A stretch of DNA of 64,000 nucleotides from Physcia stellaris (taxonomy: Eukaryota; Ascomycota; Lecanoromycetes; Caliciales; Physciaceae), in the NCBI GenBank assembly GCA_018902385.1, contig JABSSW010000051.1:62001-126000 (forward strand), given 5' to 3'. The notes beneath the pieces were generated by a model that did no database searches, was not told the DNA's origin, and was given only the letters and a program-made list of their open reading frames with translations. Shown here one piece after another: positions 1 through 11,089 of the stretch (its first letter is position 1; each line of letters begins with the position of its first letter). The translations under genes were made by a program, and so were the position numbers.

Positions 1-654
1 ACCATTCCCTCAAGCTTGTGTTCACCATTGATGTCGCCCTTTCCAGTCAGCTGCTTGATTGCGGCTTCACCCTTGAAAGCCTTCTTCAGCCGTACTTCTT
101 CCGGGCTATGAATTTCCAGAATGTCCGCACTGGCGGCGTTTCCCTCAAAGAGTGGGAGCACCAGCAATCCTCCAATTTCGGCCTCTTTGTCAAAATGCGT
201 TCCTACTCCCCGCACCAGTGTTGGATCGTTTGTGGGGTCCGGAAGGTATATCATCCCTTTTCCTGGTTTGGTACTGTCCATTGCTCGACCCACTGGGACC
301 GCTCCAGACGCCCGCGCGAAATCACCAATCACCCTCTGACGCATGGATTTCTCTGCGATCAGGAAAGCAATCCGCCGCCTGGCTTCGGTACGGACAACAC
401 GCATAAGAATAAGAGGGTCAACGAACTTGATTAAGATCAGTACCTCCAATCGTCGAATCGAGTGATATCTGTTGAAGATTTACCTGGTTTGCGTGTGGGG
501 CTGCGACGAAGAGCACCGGTCCATGCCTTGGTACTCTCCATGAGCCCCTTGGATGTACTTCTCTGAAGAATAGGTCGATGAGTATGGACATGCACCAAAG
601 CATAAGATCGTACACCCAATTGATCATGGGAGCGAGCTCTTTCTTCCGGGCCAT
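1..654 (-). CDS. Glycerol-3-phosphate O-acyltransferase (Sct1/Gat family), N-terminal part
   Basis: Catalyses acyl transfer to glycerol-3-phosphate (or dihydroxyacetone phosphate), the first step of phospholipid and triacylglycerol synthesis, in the ER membrane. Exons read 654-484 and 425-1, with a 58-base intron (donor GTAAAT, acceptor CAAG) that splits the acyltransferase motif HANQ|FVDP (residues 54-61). Before it come a hydrophobic stretch (residues 17-30), FFREVHPRG and the strand GPVLFVAAP; after it come RRRIAFLIAEKSM and GIYLPD-like segments typical of yeast Sct1/Gat2 relatives. About 198 residues are visible; the family has roughly 700-800, so the rest lies beyond base 1. The start at 654 is an ATG; the second Met at residue 10 would also keep all conserved sequence. 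Family assignment is strong; the choice between the Sct1 and Gat2 paralogues cannot be made here. Confidence 0.9.
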
Positions 655-1421
655 CCTGAACGGTATTAGCTCCCAAAGGAGTCGTGGTTCAGACTGAAAT
701 TATAAGAGCGAAACAACTTCCAGTAGCCCAGAGATTTGTAATTTATGAGATGAGCCGAGCTGAAGATGCCAGTGGAAAGCTCTTGAAGATGCGGGCATAG
801 GGTTTGCTATGGGAATCAATGTGATAACTCTTTCACTGGAGAGTGGATACAAACATGTTCTGGAGTGAAAGGGATCCACTCATCAACGAGCCTTCCTCCA
901 GCTTTTCATTGATGCTGCCACTTGCCTTAAAAGAATCTTGAATTGTTGCCTGGGTACGTCATAGGAACTGTTGTCTATTATGGTTATTGGCTTTTTGTAG
1001 ACAGACTATTTGGAAGCCCGAGGCAGTGGTCAAAAGCTAGCTTCAAGCAATCAGCGAAGACATGCAGAGTGGTTTAAGAAGTAATGTTGACTCCAGCCTC
1101 CAAGCGATATGTACTCGTATATTGGGGCGCTCGGGGAGGATGCCCAGCAGGCCTTCTGGTGGGGTTTCCCCAGACAAGGGGTCCGGGTGCCCTGAAACTA
1201 GAAGTGCCCTTGAATGGAAATCTCCCAGAAAGCATAAAGCTTGAGAACGATCTGTCGATGGTATTGATGTAGTACAGTATTCTGCTCATGTCTATCATCA
1301 CCAAACATTGATCAAATCAAAGGCAGTGGGGAAAAAGAGATAGGTATATGCACAACCAGACTATTTTTCTACAGTCTATGAACATGAATTACGAATGCGA
1401 ATTTACCCCTTATTTATCTTC
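655..1421. other. Intergenic: acyltransferase promoter and VPH1 3' flank
   Basis: No supported gene. It holds the upstream region of the acyltransferase gene (read leftwards from 654) and the 3' flank of the V-ATPase gene (ending at 1422). The short reading frames at 1062-1304 overlap on both strands and look like chance. Confidence 0.6.
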
Positions 1422-4390
1422 CTATCCTTCGCCTTCATCTTCTTCGAGTAGCAGCTTGAAGCTGAATGGCTCAAAGGCGATACCGTCGCCCATGAAATGC
1501 TTGCTCATCGCCTCAACCCAATGCAGCCTCAACGAATGTAACATCGCGCTGGTCCCCTCCATGACACACAAAATAGCAATAGTCAGGAAGAACCAAAGGT
1601 AGAAGAATACAACTACCATGATGACACCTAAAGCGCCCTGGAAACCGAAAGCGTTGCCAAGAGTCATGGTCCAAAGCACGACAGAGAGCTGTTGGTGGGC
1701 CAGCGAGAGAGCCCAAAGACGGAGATATGAGGCTGTGTGGGAGACGCAATTGAGGCAGAATTCTAGCAATCGTCAGTACCATTATCGCCATGGGATGCGG
1801 TAGGAGCTCATTACCGATGGTGTGGATGGTTTGATGGATCATGACCTCGGAGAATTCAAACTCCTCATGCTCTTCGTCGCCAATGTCTTGAGTGATCATC
1901 GCCGTTGCTTCACGATCGGATCCCATACTATCTCGTGTTCCGTTCATCACATGACCGTCCTCGTCGTTGTCGTCGAGCGCACTGAATCTAGACGTCTCGC
2001 CAATCCCACGGTAACCTTGTGCTCGGGCGCGGTTGTGCTCCCAGCGGAGATACAATGGTTTGAGTAGCAGCAAGATCGGGACACAGATAACTGCGAGGAG
2101 TAACAGCAGCACTTGCACGGTCGCCTGCCCATGGTACAGCTCGTCCTCTTTAGCGACCTGGCCAGGCTGTAGGAACATGTAGATGAGCAGGTTAAGGAGT
2201 CCAGGAGGGCCGTTGGAGCCGGGTGGTAGGTGGTACCAATCTATTGACCATTTGTAGATGATACAAAATACTAAATAACCGAAGATCGACTGGAAGAATA
2301 CCATGCCAGGGACGAAATTACCCCAGATATCGATTGGAGTCTTGAAGTGCCTTGCGTTGACCAGAGAAAAGCATAACGAATAAGTCATCTAGACTTGATC
2401 ATTAGTAGGGTTCCTCATAAGTTACCTCATTTACTCACGTGTGCCCATCCCATCAAGATACTGAGCTTCATCTTGAAACTGTTGCTGAACAAAAGCTCGT
2501 TGTCTGTTCCGTGCCAGCTCCAATCCAGCCCAAAGGGATATCTATAATTATCTTTGAGCGTGGGCTCTACCGTCTGACCTTCGGTGAAATTGTGTGGCCA
2601 TTCCCATTGACTTGGGAACAGAGTCAAGGCCTTAGAGAAGCAGTCGTTGTAGATCAGACCAGTATACATAGAAAATACACCCATCAGCAACATGATGTAC
2701 CGTCCGTAAAAGGCCATGGAGACGAGTTCATTGAGCTTAGACTTGGACATTGGCTTTTCGAAGTAGATCATAGCAAGGGCTGCGCAGGTCATAATGGTAC
2801 CGTGACCGAAATCACCGAACATGACGGCGAAAAGAAAGGGGAATGTAACGATGGTGTAGAGTCCAGGATTGACCTCGGTGTACTTAGCAGTACCATAGGC
2901 ATCAACGATTGTTTGGAACGCTTCAGTGAACTTGTTCCTCTTGTTGTACGTCGGAGGGGTTTTGGAGGTCCTGATTTGGTTGACTATGGTCGGCACTGAT
3001 AATCCTGCACGGTCATTTACGTCTTGTAGTGTCGACTTGATCAAGGGCAACGAATTTGTTGGGCACCATGCTTCTGCGATGAGCGTCTTCCTCGCCTGGT
3101 CGTAGGAACACCTGTTCAAGGTCTGGTATACTGCTTTCTCTTTCTTGATGACGACCACCCATGCGGCCAGGCTCCGCGCTATTTGAGTGAGCTCAGCATC
3201 CAAGGTTCTTTTGGTGTTGCCCAAGACATTGCCAAGATCATCCAAGCGAGAGTTGACTTCATGGACCTGCTCCCTTCTCAGGTCGCTGTTCTCATCGACA
3301 CTGTAGAGATCGGCGCCTAGGGACTCGGAAATTTTGCGAATTTTTGCAATGACCTCTTTCCCATGGGCGAAGATCACGAAAACGTTCTTGTGGATCTCCT
3401 CGTTGTTTGTCGGGTCCACGATGGGCTTCGGGATCTCGGACTGATTCATGTAGAGGTTACCACGTAATGTCCGCCAGAGGATTCTCTCGAAAGCGGCAAT
3501 GCGAGACCTAGGAATGACTCCAGCGACGAAGCCAATATTCATCACTGACAGTGACTGCGGGCCTGAAGCGTCCCCGTTCGATCCCCGTGGTTGCTGCTCA
3601 ACGTCCTGTAGGAGCGGCGCATCATCGTCTTCGGTGGACTGACGGATCTGGTCGACGTCTCCATGCGCCTTGAAAGCCTATCAGCCTGAGCAATAGCTTA
3701 CGTGGTCGGACAGGAAGAGCTTACCCGATCAAAGAAGCCTCCTGCTTCTGTCAGAACCCATCGCCATTCAGTGAGCTCGATTTCTCGCTTCTTCAATGTC
3801 TCATAGCTATCGTAAAGAGATGAAATGCGTTGTTCTAGGTCCTCACTCTTGTCCGCAAGCTCGTCGATCTCGGACGCTGAGGGTCCAGCAAGTATATTGG
3901 AGAACTCATGCCGCGGCCTTGTTGGTATTCCTTCTTTGTCAATTTGCGATTGGAAGTAACCTGATTGTGCTGATTAATGCATATCCATCGCTAAAGATGC
4001 CTGATGATCGTACGAAGCTGTCTCTCGACGTTGTCTAAACGACGAATCTCCATAGTGAACGTTCTCTGGAAAGCGCTTGTCTCTGAGTTGAGCTATGGAC
4101 GCTACATTAGCACCATGCAATAAATAGCGCCCACATCTTTGCGGTGTCTCGAGTGTGTGATGTAAGGCTAGGAGACAGGAGTGGCCATTGAGTATCGATT
4201 TCGACGACTGCCTAAGTGCTGTGCTTATGATGTTTCGATCTTTGGCAAAGAAGCTGCTTACATCTCGAAACTGAACCTCTCCGACCTCTCCTAGAGCACT
4301 GACGACTTCCCGCCCTATCTCATTTGCGATGTAGAGCTGGGTGAGAGACATGTCCGCAGACCGGAACAGCGTGTCTTTGTCAACCCCCAT
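1422..4390 (-). CDS. VPH1: V-type proton ATPase subunit a (Vo sector)
   Basis: Subunit a of the vacuolar H+-ATPase; its membrane half forms the proton half-channels against the c-ring and its cytosolic half joins Vo to V1. Six exons fit: 4390-4262, 4092-4014, 3960-3725, 3668-2439, 2388-1815 and 1762-1422, all with GT-AG introns, giving 862 residues (yeast Vph1 is 840). The N-terminus [17 protein letters not shown], the [10 protein letters not shown] segment, the loop DFGHGTIMT and GWAH|MTYSL are all family hallmarks. The final exon starts inside HTIEFCLNC and carries [12 protein letters not shown]; Arg764 there corresponds to the essential proton-channel arginine (yeast Arg735). An acidic loop (DDNDEDG, about residues 680-730) is typical of fungal homologues. 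Upstream region 4391-5019 is shared with no other promoter. Identity is very secure; vacuolar versus Golgi isoform is not decidable, but filamentous fungi normally have one copy. Confidence 0.96.
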
Positions 4391-5019
4391 CGCGGCGGAG
4401 TGGCTGTCGTAGATGCCTGTGGATCAGTAAGTCCGGTGGTCTGCCTCTAAGAGCGGGGGTTCGTATATTGGTCTCAGAGCTGGCTTGGAGTACAGATGAT
4501 CCTAAAGTTATTCATAGTCGAGCGTCTTGGAGTTGATGGATGATACGTTGCCCGCTTAGCGTGCCAAGCTTTGCCGCCCCAAACTCCACTGAATCAGGGC
4601 AAGGGTTGGGTTTTTCTCTACTCACTCATGCCACAATTGCTTCGTCTTTTGAAAACTGGGATGATAGAGAAATGTGAGGAACCACCGGGCCGGTTAGTCA
4701 TTATCTGTACCTTGTATGTTCTGACATCGCATCTATATTGAATAACGATATTTTAGATCACTCCTCATCAACAAAAACTTATGGATTAAAGTGCTTCTGC
4801 ATATTAGAACATGAATTGAGCGCTCTGACGACATTTATGTACAAGTTTCAAGCAGTGCTACTTCTTCGGTGAAGCTCGTTTCCGATCTCAAGCGATGCGT
4901 TTGGTTTTTTTTTTTTCAGATTAGCAAAATTGAATGCAGCTCCTCAACATCCTTGCGAGCTTGGAGCCACGCTCATCAGCGGCTATTGGGCAAATGTGAG
5001 CAGTCTTGCAGAGACCTGG
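4391..5019. other. Intergenic: VPH1 promoter; 12-base T run
   Basis: No gene seen. It contains the VPH1 upstream region and the 3' flank of the 965-residue gene. A run of 12 T lies at 4905-4916, which in the direction of the upstream gene reads as poly-A near its 3' end. Confidence 0.6.
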
Positions 5020-7917
5020 TCAGTATAATACACTTTGTCTCCATCGATCAATCATATCTCCTTTCCTAGCGTCCATGCCTCCACTAGGTTCAGGTGGCTT
5101 CTCATTGACAGCATTGAGAGCCAGCGGATTTGGCACTCCAACACCCGCTGCCATTTGCATGCCCCCTCCGCTAGCGGAGAACTTCCGTTGCTGACTCTGG
5201 GCCCATGATGTCTGTCTCTTAGTAGGTGGAGCCGTGGGCTGCAGAGGCGTCTTGTCATTGCTTGCTACGCGCGGGCCACCGCCAGCTGCAGGATGTACAG
5301 ATAGTATGTCAGCCATGCTGCGGCGCTTGCTTACAGGGGGGTTCTCCGCATCTATAGGCACAGCGTTGCCGTCACTGACGTTGCGAGAACGAGACTCACG
5401 TTCAGCTTGTAGACGGCGGCGTCGCTGACCAAGAGTTTCCTCTACCGGTACGTCGTTGTTGCTATCTGGGCTAACAACCTTACTTGGACTGACAACGTTA
5501 GTGGTTGGCCCATCGAGTCCTGTCCCTTTCGATGGACCCGGCTCGAGACCACCGAATTGGCTAAGAACCTCAGAAGCAAAGTCACCACTGATGGGTCGAG
5601 AAGGTGTGGTAGCTACAAGCTGAGTCTGTTGCTTGTTTTTGAGTCTCTTGATACGTTGAGCAAGCGTTTCGCCTTCAACCTCATCTGGGTCGTTCGTTTG
5701 CTCCCTGTTGTCAAAATTTGGGAGATCGAGAGTATACATGCTTGCTAAGCGGTCTGCATTGGTATTTTGAGGGCTAGGAACGATACCCTTGAGCCGTGCT
5801 CGGCGTTGACTCAAAGTTTCGTTGTCTTCGAGATGTCTTCGCGCAATTAGACCCAGAGGTCTATCTTCGTCATTTCGACCATATCTGTTAGTAGACTTGA
5901 GTTTCTGGGTTGGATAAAGCATCCCGAGAGGTACGTCTTCATCATCTTCTTCCTCAGCGCCTCCATACGCACCGTTAGGATCTTCCCAAGCAAGCTGCAC
6001 GTGCCTTTTCTCCCTTGTGCGTTTTTGTACCTGGGCAACGGCATCCATCTCTAACAAAGTTGAGTGCATACCGTTTGGGTACGCCGTTGCCGCTTGCCGA
6101 GTTCGCTGCTTCTGTTGTTTTTTTCGTAGCAGTAGCTCGGCTAGGAGAGTTGTAGGCTGGCCGGTGATCTCGTCATCAGAACTCCTTTCTCCATCCGCTC
6201 GCTCCTGCTCCTCTTGAGCATCATGGAACTCATCATCTTCATCAACACCTCCGAGATGCAGCGTGTCGTCTGTCACACGTAGCGGTGTCTCCTCACTATG
6301 CAAGCTAGCTGCCGCAGCCTCATCTTCGGGCATTAGAGCACTGCTTTTTCTCTTGCCCATATTTCCGAAACTCATCATGCTACTTGTACGTGGCCGAGTC
6401 TCATCAAGCATATTTGAGCTACTATTTCGCCTCAGAAGATTCAGAGAACTCCGGCGCTTCCGGTTGTCGGAGAGCCCAAGTGGAATATTGCTAGCTCGCT
6501 TGCTTGGCATAGCTCGACCATAGACTTCTGTACCCACCTGACCAGCTATAGGATGGTCTGTGAAGGCACTGACAGGTGCATGAGCAGATGCATCAAGGAT
6601 ACTGTCCAGCGTTGCGATTGCCGAGCCACCCTTCAATTCTACCTCTTGCTGAACACTTGGATAGTCGAAGAAAACGCTTGCTCTAAGCTGGGGTGGGAGA
6701 TTAGCCATTGTGCGGCGCTTATCAGGCTGTCTGGGAGACGCCTGTTCCTCTTGTATGCTCGGGGATTGCTCGTATTCCTCTCCCAAAGGATGCGGTAACC
6801 ACGGGGCTGATTTGCGGGTTTCTGGTTGTAAATTACTGAGCAATTCGGAACGTCGTTTGTCTCGATAAGGAGCAGATGGAAGCTTCGACAATTTTTGCGG
6901 TAAGTTGAGCATCATAGGTACCGGTGCCGGGTAGTATATCATGTTTTCATTGGGGAGAGGGTCCATATAAGATTTTGGACGATTGGGGAATGGATCAATT
7001 TGAGACTTTGGACGTTCCGCTGATGATGGCTGGTCCATCCTTATCTCACGCTCATGACTGTCCTGACTTATTTGTACTGGCGATTGCGAGCGAATATGCA
7101 CACCATCAAAATCTTCGAACAAATCATTGATTTGCTGAAAAGTGTCTTTAGGAGAGGGATCTCGAGCATCGTCCTTGTTCTCTGACTGAGTAGGCAATTC
7201 AGCAGCTATATCAAGACTTCCTGATTCGGAATCCTCATGGTTGACTACGCGGAGTACCTTTGTCGACGGTTCAGGAGGAGGTAGGATCGGTGCAACATTT
7301 GGGAGAATTGGAAAACTCTCAGACACTCCTTCCTTTTCTGGTTCTGCCAGCTGCCTTAATCGGAGACCATTTGAGCCAGACCTCCCTCGGATGGAATTAT
7401 GTTGAGACCAAGAGCCAGAACGCATGGAGCTTCTCGGAGATGCAACGTAGGCGCTTGGGGAGAAGCCACCAGACCTGGCGATACTGTTCGTACCGACAAT
7501 AGAGTTGCCGTAAGACCATTGACGAGAAGGAGGCGCAAACACTTCGTCATCCTCATTTTGACGGCTGTACAGCGAAGCTCGCCTGCTCTCGGAGAGCTTC
7601 TGCTCCAACTTCAGCTTCCTCAACTCTTCGCCGATATCTGAACCCGCTTGACTTAGACGCTCTGCGCTTTGCTCTAGCCTCTCAATATTGCTAACATAGG
7701 CACCTTGTAACGATTCAAGGCCTGGGGTAGGATGCTGTAAGGGCGTGTAGCTTCCCCGAGACGCGTTCGACATCCTAGTAGATTTTGGGGAGTGATCAAT
7801 ATCCAAAGATAAGGGTCGAGAAGTGATTATAGGAGGCGGTTCAGGACTTGTAGACCGATTAGAGGCAGAGTCGGAGTAAACGTCGTGCTCGCCCTGGGCG
7901 ACGGGGTTGTAGGCCAT
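5020..7917 (-). CDS. Conserved fungal protein of unknown function, Ser-rich, with repeated ETLxQR motif
   Basis: One uninterrupted 965-residue reading frame with an ATG at 7917. I do not recognise a catalytic domain. The N-terminal 60 residues are Ser/Pro-rich; residues about 75-115 (NIERLEQSAERLSQ onward) look like a short coiled coil; the middle is rich in SP/TP and RxxS sites, as in a kinase-regulated scaffold; two DED(V/R)PLG segments occur near residues 660-690; and the motif ETLxQRxxRL recurs three times near residues 699, 749 and 826. The C-terminus is Gly/Pro-rich and ends DRWRQSVLY. No signal peptide or membrane segment is visible. It shares a 551-base divergent promoter region with the splicing factor gene at 8469. 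The long open frame without stops in this compact genome makes it a real gene; function is unknown. Confidence 0.85.
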   Translation of the reverse strand: MAYNPVAQGEHDVYSDSASNRSTSPEPPPIITSRPLSLDIDHSPKSTRMSNASRGSYTPLQHPTPGLESLQGAYVSNIERLEQSAERLSQAGSDIGEELRKLKLEQKLSESRRASLYSRQNEDDEVFAPPSRQWSYGNSIVGTNSIARSGGFSPSAYVASPRSSMRSGSWSQHNSIRGRSGSNGLRLRQLAEPEKEGVSESFPILPNVAPILPPPEPSTKVLRVVNHEDSESGSLDIAAELPTQSENKDDARDPSPKDTFQQINDLFEDFDGVHIRSQSPVQISQDSHEREIRMDQPSSAERPKSQIDPFPNRPKSYMDPLPNENMIYYPAPVPMMLNLPQKLSKLPSAPYRDKRRSELLSNLQPETRKSAPWLPHPLGEEYEQSPSIQEEQASPRQPDKRRTMANLPPQLRASVFFDYPSVQQEVELKGGSAIATLDSILDASAHAPVSAFTDHPIAGQVGTEVYGRAMPSKRASNIPLGLSDNRKRRSSLNLLRRNSSSNMLDETRPRTSSMMSFGNMGKRKSSALMPEDEAAAASLHSEETPLRVTDDTLHLGGVDEDDEFHDAQEEQERADGERSSDDEITGQPTTLLAELLLRKKQQKQRTRQAATAYPNGMHSTLLEMDAVAQVQKRTREKRHVQLAWEDPNGAYGGAEEEDDEDVPLGMLYPTQKLKSTNRYGRNDEDRPLGLIARRHLEDNETLSQRRARLKGIVPSPQNTNADRLASMYTLDLPNFDNREQTNDPDEVEGETLAQRIKRLKNKQQTQLVATTPSRPISGDFASEVLSQFGGLEPGPSKGTGLDGPTTNVVSPSKVVSPDSNNDVPVEETLGQRRRRLQAERESRSRNVSDGNAVPIDAENPPVSKRRSMADILSVHPAAGGGPRVASNDKTPLQPTAPPTKRQTSWAQSQQRKFSASGGGMQMAAGVGVPNPLALNAVNEKPPEPSGGMDARKGDMIDRWRQSVLY

Positions 7918-8468
7918 CTCGAAGTGAGGCTTAAGCTAGCAAGGCCGACAGAGATCTGTTTATGACCGTGCACACTGGCAGATCTCAAGTGGCTTCATGT
8001 GGCAATCTCGCAAGAAGGCCAGGAACCCCTTTTGTTAAGCGACTGGCGAGATAAAGAATGTAGGTTCCATGCAAGTCCCTGCGTTTTTTCTCAAAATAGC
8101 GACCGTTATCTGGGCATGCCACTACTAACCGACTTGGGAGCTGCGACACGAGATCACAAGTTTTGGCCCAAGTAACGATTAAGGGTACCGGAGTCTCTCG
8201 TGTTCAAAATGGTTCAGGAAGTATTCGATTTGCGATCGTGGAGGGATAGAGAAATGTCGTCGGCTTCCCAAGGATGAGGGAACTGTTTCTTGTGAAGATG
8301 ATCGTGATCGACATCACCGGCACCACCTGCTTTATCTCGGCCCGGCTGAGCCCGCTCCCTGAACAGCCCTAAACCAGATAGGGTAACCATCCCGCCTGCA
8401 GGTGGCATCACCTTGAACTTTGACTGAGTATCTGCTACTTGAGTATTGATTTGAGGTTTGTGAACATA
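7918..8468. promoter_or_regulatory. Divergent promoter between the 965-residue gene and the TFIP11-like gene
   Basis: The genes on either side point away from this 551-base stretch, so it must hold both start regions. No gene is supported in it; I see no recognised binding site that I would stand behind. Confidence 0.55.
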
Positions 8469-10682
8469 ATGTCTCACTTCAGCATGGGCGGTAGAAAAGA
8501 AGAGGAAGAATCTTCGGATTCAGACCACCGGATCAAGAGGAGAAAGCCAAATCCGGCTCTGAATGGAGGACCCAAGGCATCACCAGCTGGTGCCTCGCCT
8601 GCGCCGGTCAAGCCTAATTCATTTGCAGCCAGGATGATGGCCAAGATGGGACATGTTGAAGGCCAGGGCCTTGGTGCTTCGGGGAAGGGTAGACTTGCAC
8701 CTATCGATGTGCAACAACGACCCCAAGGCGCCGGTCTGGGCGCTGTCAAGGAAAAGACGAAGCAAGCAAAGGAAGAAGAAAAACGAGAGGCTGCCTTTCG
8801 AGGAGAAGTGCTTGAAGATTCCGAAGAGGAAGCGAAGAAGAGGAAGAAAAGGTTGAAAGAGAAGCGGATGACAGGCATCTCAGGCGCTGGAACCACTCCG
8901 TCAAAGCCGAAGACAAAATATCGCACCGCGAGAGAGATTGAGGCTGCGGCTGACGGACTCGAGGTGCCAAATGTACTCAAGTCCATTATTGATGCGACTG
9001 GGTCGGAGACAAAGCTGCTGAATGGGGCAGCTGGCCTTATGACATCCTACAGCACAATGGTGCCGAGCGAAACAGAAGCCGAGAAGATAGCTCGCAGGGC
9101 GCGGAGAGACCTTGAAGCATTTGCCGAAGAGTGGGAGACGCTTTCGGAGAGGAAGAAGTATTTTGAGCTGCAAGAGAGTCAAATGGCAAGTGAAATTGTG
9201 GAAGAAGAAGATGAGTCTCGAAAAGTGGAGGACATCATTGGCGTCGTGCAAGATCTTCAAGGGATGTCGTTCGAAACCTCAGGAGCGGAGTCTTTGATAT
9301 CGGCTTGGGAAGAAGTCACTGCGAAACTAGAGGCCATGCAGCTGGCGTACGAAGGCGACATTGAAGGTTCAGCTTTACAAGAAATAGCGGTTGCGACGAT
9401 ACACCCTCTATTTAAACTGGCGATGGCAGACTGGGAACCACTCCAAAAGCCTATACATCTGGTTCCATACCTCCAACGGTTAAGCCACATACTATGCATC
9501 AGACCGCCTTCGACAGATACTCAACTTGCTCTTCAAGATGGCGTCTCGTATTCCAAACCACAAAGCAAGTCAACGACGGCTTACGAGACCATGCTCTATA
9601 CCCTCTGGCTCCCACCCGTGCGCAGCGCCATAACCAATGACTGGGATCCTCACGACCCAACAGCTCTCCTGGCCCTCATAACATCCTGGCAACCTCTTCT
9701 CCCCGCCTTCATTCTCACCTCCCTAGTCGACAATCTCATCGTCCAACGCCTCACCACCGCCCTTCAAGCCTGGTCACCACAACGTACCTCCAAAAAGCAC
9801 CGTAACTCCTCAAACCAGCAACCACCACATACCTACATCTTCGCCTGGCTCCCCTACCTCTCATCCTACCACACATCCCCCACCTCCAGCACGGGCCTCC
9901 TCTCCACCCTCCGCCAAAAGCTCAAATCCATCCTCTCAACCTACCCCATCGAAAAGCCGCCCCCAACAGGCCTCACAGCCTGGCAACCGATCCTCACCAC
10001 GACCCTCACCCACATCCTAACGCGCCACCTCCTCCCCCGTCTCTCCGCGCACCTCTCCACAAACCTAATCATCGACCCCTCAGACCAAGACCTCACCCCC
10101 CTCACGCAAGTCCTAGCATGGACAAGCGCCCTCTTCAGCGCCTCCACAACAGCACACCTCCTCGCCGCAGAGCTCTTCCCCAAATGGCACCAGACGCTCC
10201 ACCTCTGGCTCACCAGCGCGCCCAACTACGATGAGATCCGGCAGTGGTTCCTGTGGTGGAAAGAGCAAATCCCGGAAGAGGTGCGCGGGCACGAGGTGGT
10301 GGAGCGGGAGTGGAACCGCGGACTAGAGATGATTGGCCTGGCGCTCGATCTGGGCGATGATGTAGCGGGGAATCTCCCGCCGCCGCCCCCCCTATCATCA
10401 ACCACGACAAATACAAATAAGCTCCCAACGACGATCGAGCCCCCGATGCAGAAGAAGGAGATGCTCCCGGAAACGACCTTCCGCGACGTGGTGGAGGATT
10501 GGTGCGGTGCACAGTCCCTGCTCTTCGTCCCCCTGCGCGAGGCCGATCCGGGTAGTGGCATGCCGCTGTTCAGGATCACGGCGAGTGCGAGTGGGGGGGG
10601 GCGTGGTCGTTTTTCTCAGGGGGATGTGCTGTGGGCGAGGGGGAGGGGGAGGGGAAGGGTTCTCGCCTGTGGGGTTGGATGA
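8469..10682 (+). CDS. G-patch splicing factor, TFIP11/Spp382 (Ntr1) family
   Basis: Family members bind the DEAH helicase Prp43/DHX15 through a G-patch and drive release of the intron lariat from the spent spliceosome in the nucleus. The start chosen is the ATG at 8469 (MSHFSMGG); the frame extends upstream only to a TTG. Order: acidic/basic N-terminus, G-patch at about residues 48-90 (NSFAARMMAKMGHVEGQGLG, then RPQGAGLGA), a basic coiled-coil region, and from about residue 170 the long helical GCFC-type domain with WLPP and WxPLLP segments. Single exon, 737 residues. Codon use becomes very C-rich from about 9600 onward. The last 30 residues do not look like the family: after LFRITAS the family-like tail (SPVGLDEGLV) is found in the next frame, ending at 10713, so the true C-terminus is probably frame-shifted here at G runs (10592-10657). 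Confidence 0.9.
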   Translation: MSHFSMGGRKEEEESSDSDHRIKRRKPNPALNGGPKASPAGASPAPVKPNSFAARMMAKMGHVEGQGLGASGKGRLAPIDVQQRPQGAGLGAVKEKTKQAKEEEKREAAFRGEVLEDSEEEAKKRKKRLKEKRMTGISGAGTTPSKPKTKYRTAREIEAAADGLEVPNVLKSIIDATGSETKLLNGAAGLMTSYSTMVPSETEAEKIARRARRDLEAFAEEWETLSERKKYFELQESQMASEIVEEEDESRKVEDIIGVVQDLQGMSFETSGAESLISAWEEVTAKLEAMQLAYEGDIEGSALQEIAVATIHPLFKLAMADWEPLQKPIHLVPYLQRLSHILCIRPPSTDTQLALQDGVSYSKPQSKSTTAYETMLYTLWLPPVRSAITNDWDPHDPTALLALITSWQPLLPAFILTSLVDNLIVQRLTTALQAWSPQRTSKKHRNSSNQQPPHTYIFAWLPYLSSYHTSPTSSTGLLSTLRQKLKSILSTYPIEKPPPTGLTAWQPILTTTLTHILTRHLLPRLSAHLSTNLIIDPSDQDLTPLTQVLAWTSALFSASTTAHLLAAELFPKWHQTLHLWLTSAPNYDEIRQWFLWWKEQIPEEVRGHEVVEREWNRGLEMIGLALDLGDDVAGNLPPPPPLSSTTTNTNKLPTTIEPPMQKKEMLPETTFRDVVEDWCGAQSLLFVPLREADPGSGMPLFRITASASGGGRGRFSQGDVLWARGRGRGRVLACGVG

Positions 10683-10713
10683 GGGGCTTGTTGGGAGGGC
10701 GGAGGGGAGGTAG

Positions 10714-11089
10714 GATAATACCCAGGGGTTTGGAGGTTGGTGGCGAGAGTGTATAGTGATGCGCTTGAGGGAATTGGTCTTATAATTGTATGAAGGGCTT
10801 GCGTGAGATTCACTTTGGATCTGTCGTGGTCTGGCTGTATCAGGTGAAATGATAGCGTGGATGTACATCATGTAGTAGGTGATACCGTAAGCAGACGAGG
10901 AGAAGGCGGAGATTCTCCAGTCGAAGATGTATGGACGGGGCGAGCATTCCCTCCAAAAATGTCATATCCAAGGCGAAGTATATCCAAAAGAAAAAACCCC
11001 TTCGTCCCAATTCCAAATCTCCAACCTCCCAACGCGGCGATACAGACAAAGTTCCAATCCAATGATACATGCTCCACCCCACACCCTTC
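10714..11089. other. Convergent 3' intergenic region
   Basis: Lies between two genes that end towards each other (splicing factor and MFS transporter). It should hold both polyadenylation regions; no gene is supported. Confidence 0.55.

Noticed and set aside
8439-8468. Upstream extension of the TFIP11-like frame
   Set aside because: It begins at a TTG codon; the ATG at 8469 is the natural start.
8474-8986. 170-residue minus-strand frame
   Set aside because: Exact antisense shadow of the G-patch region of the TFIP11-like gene.
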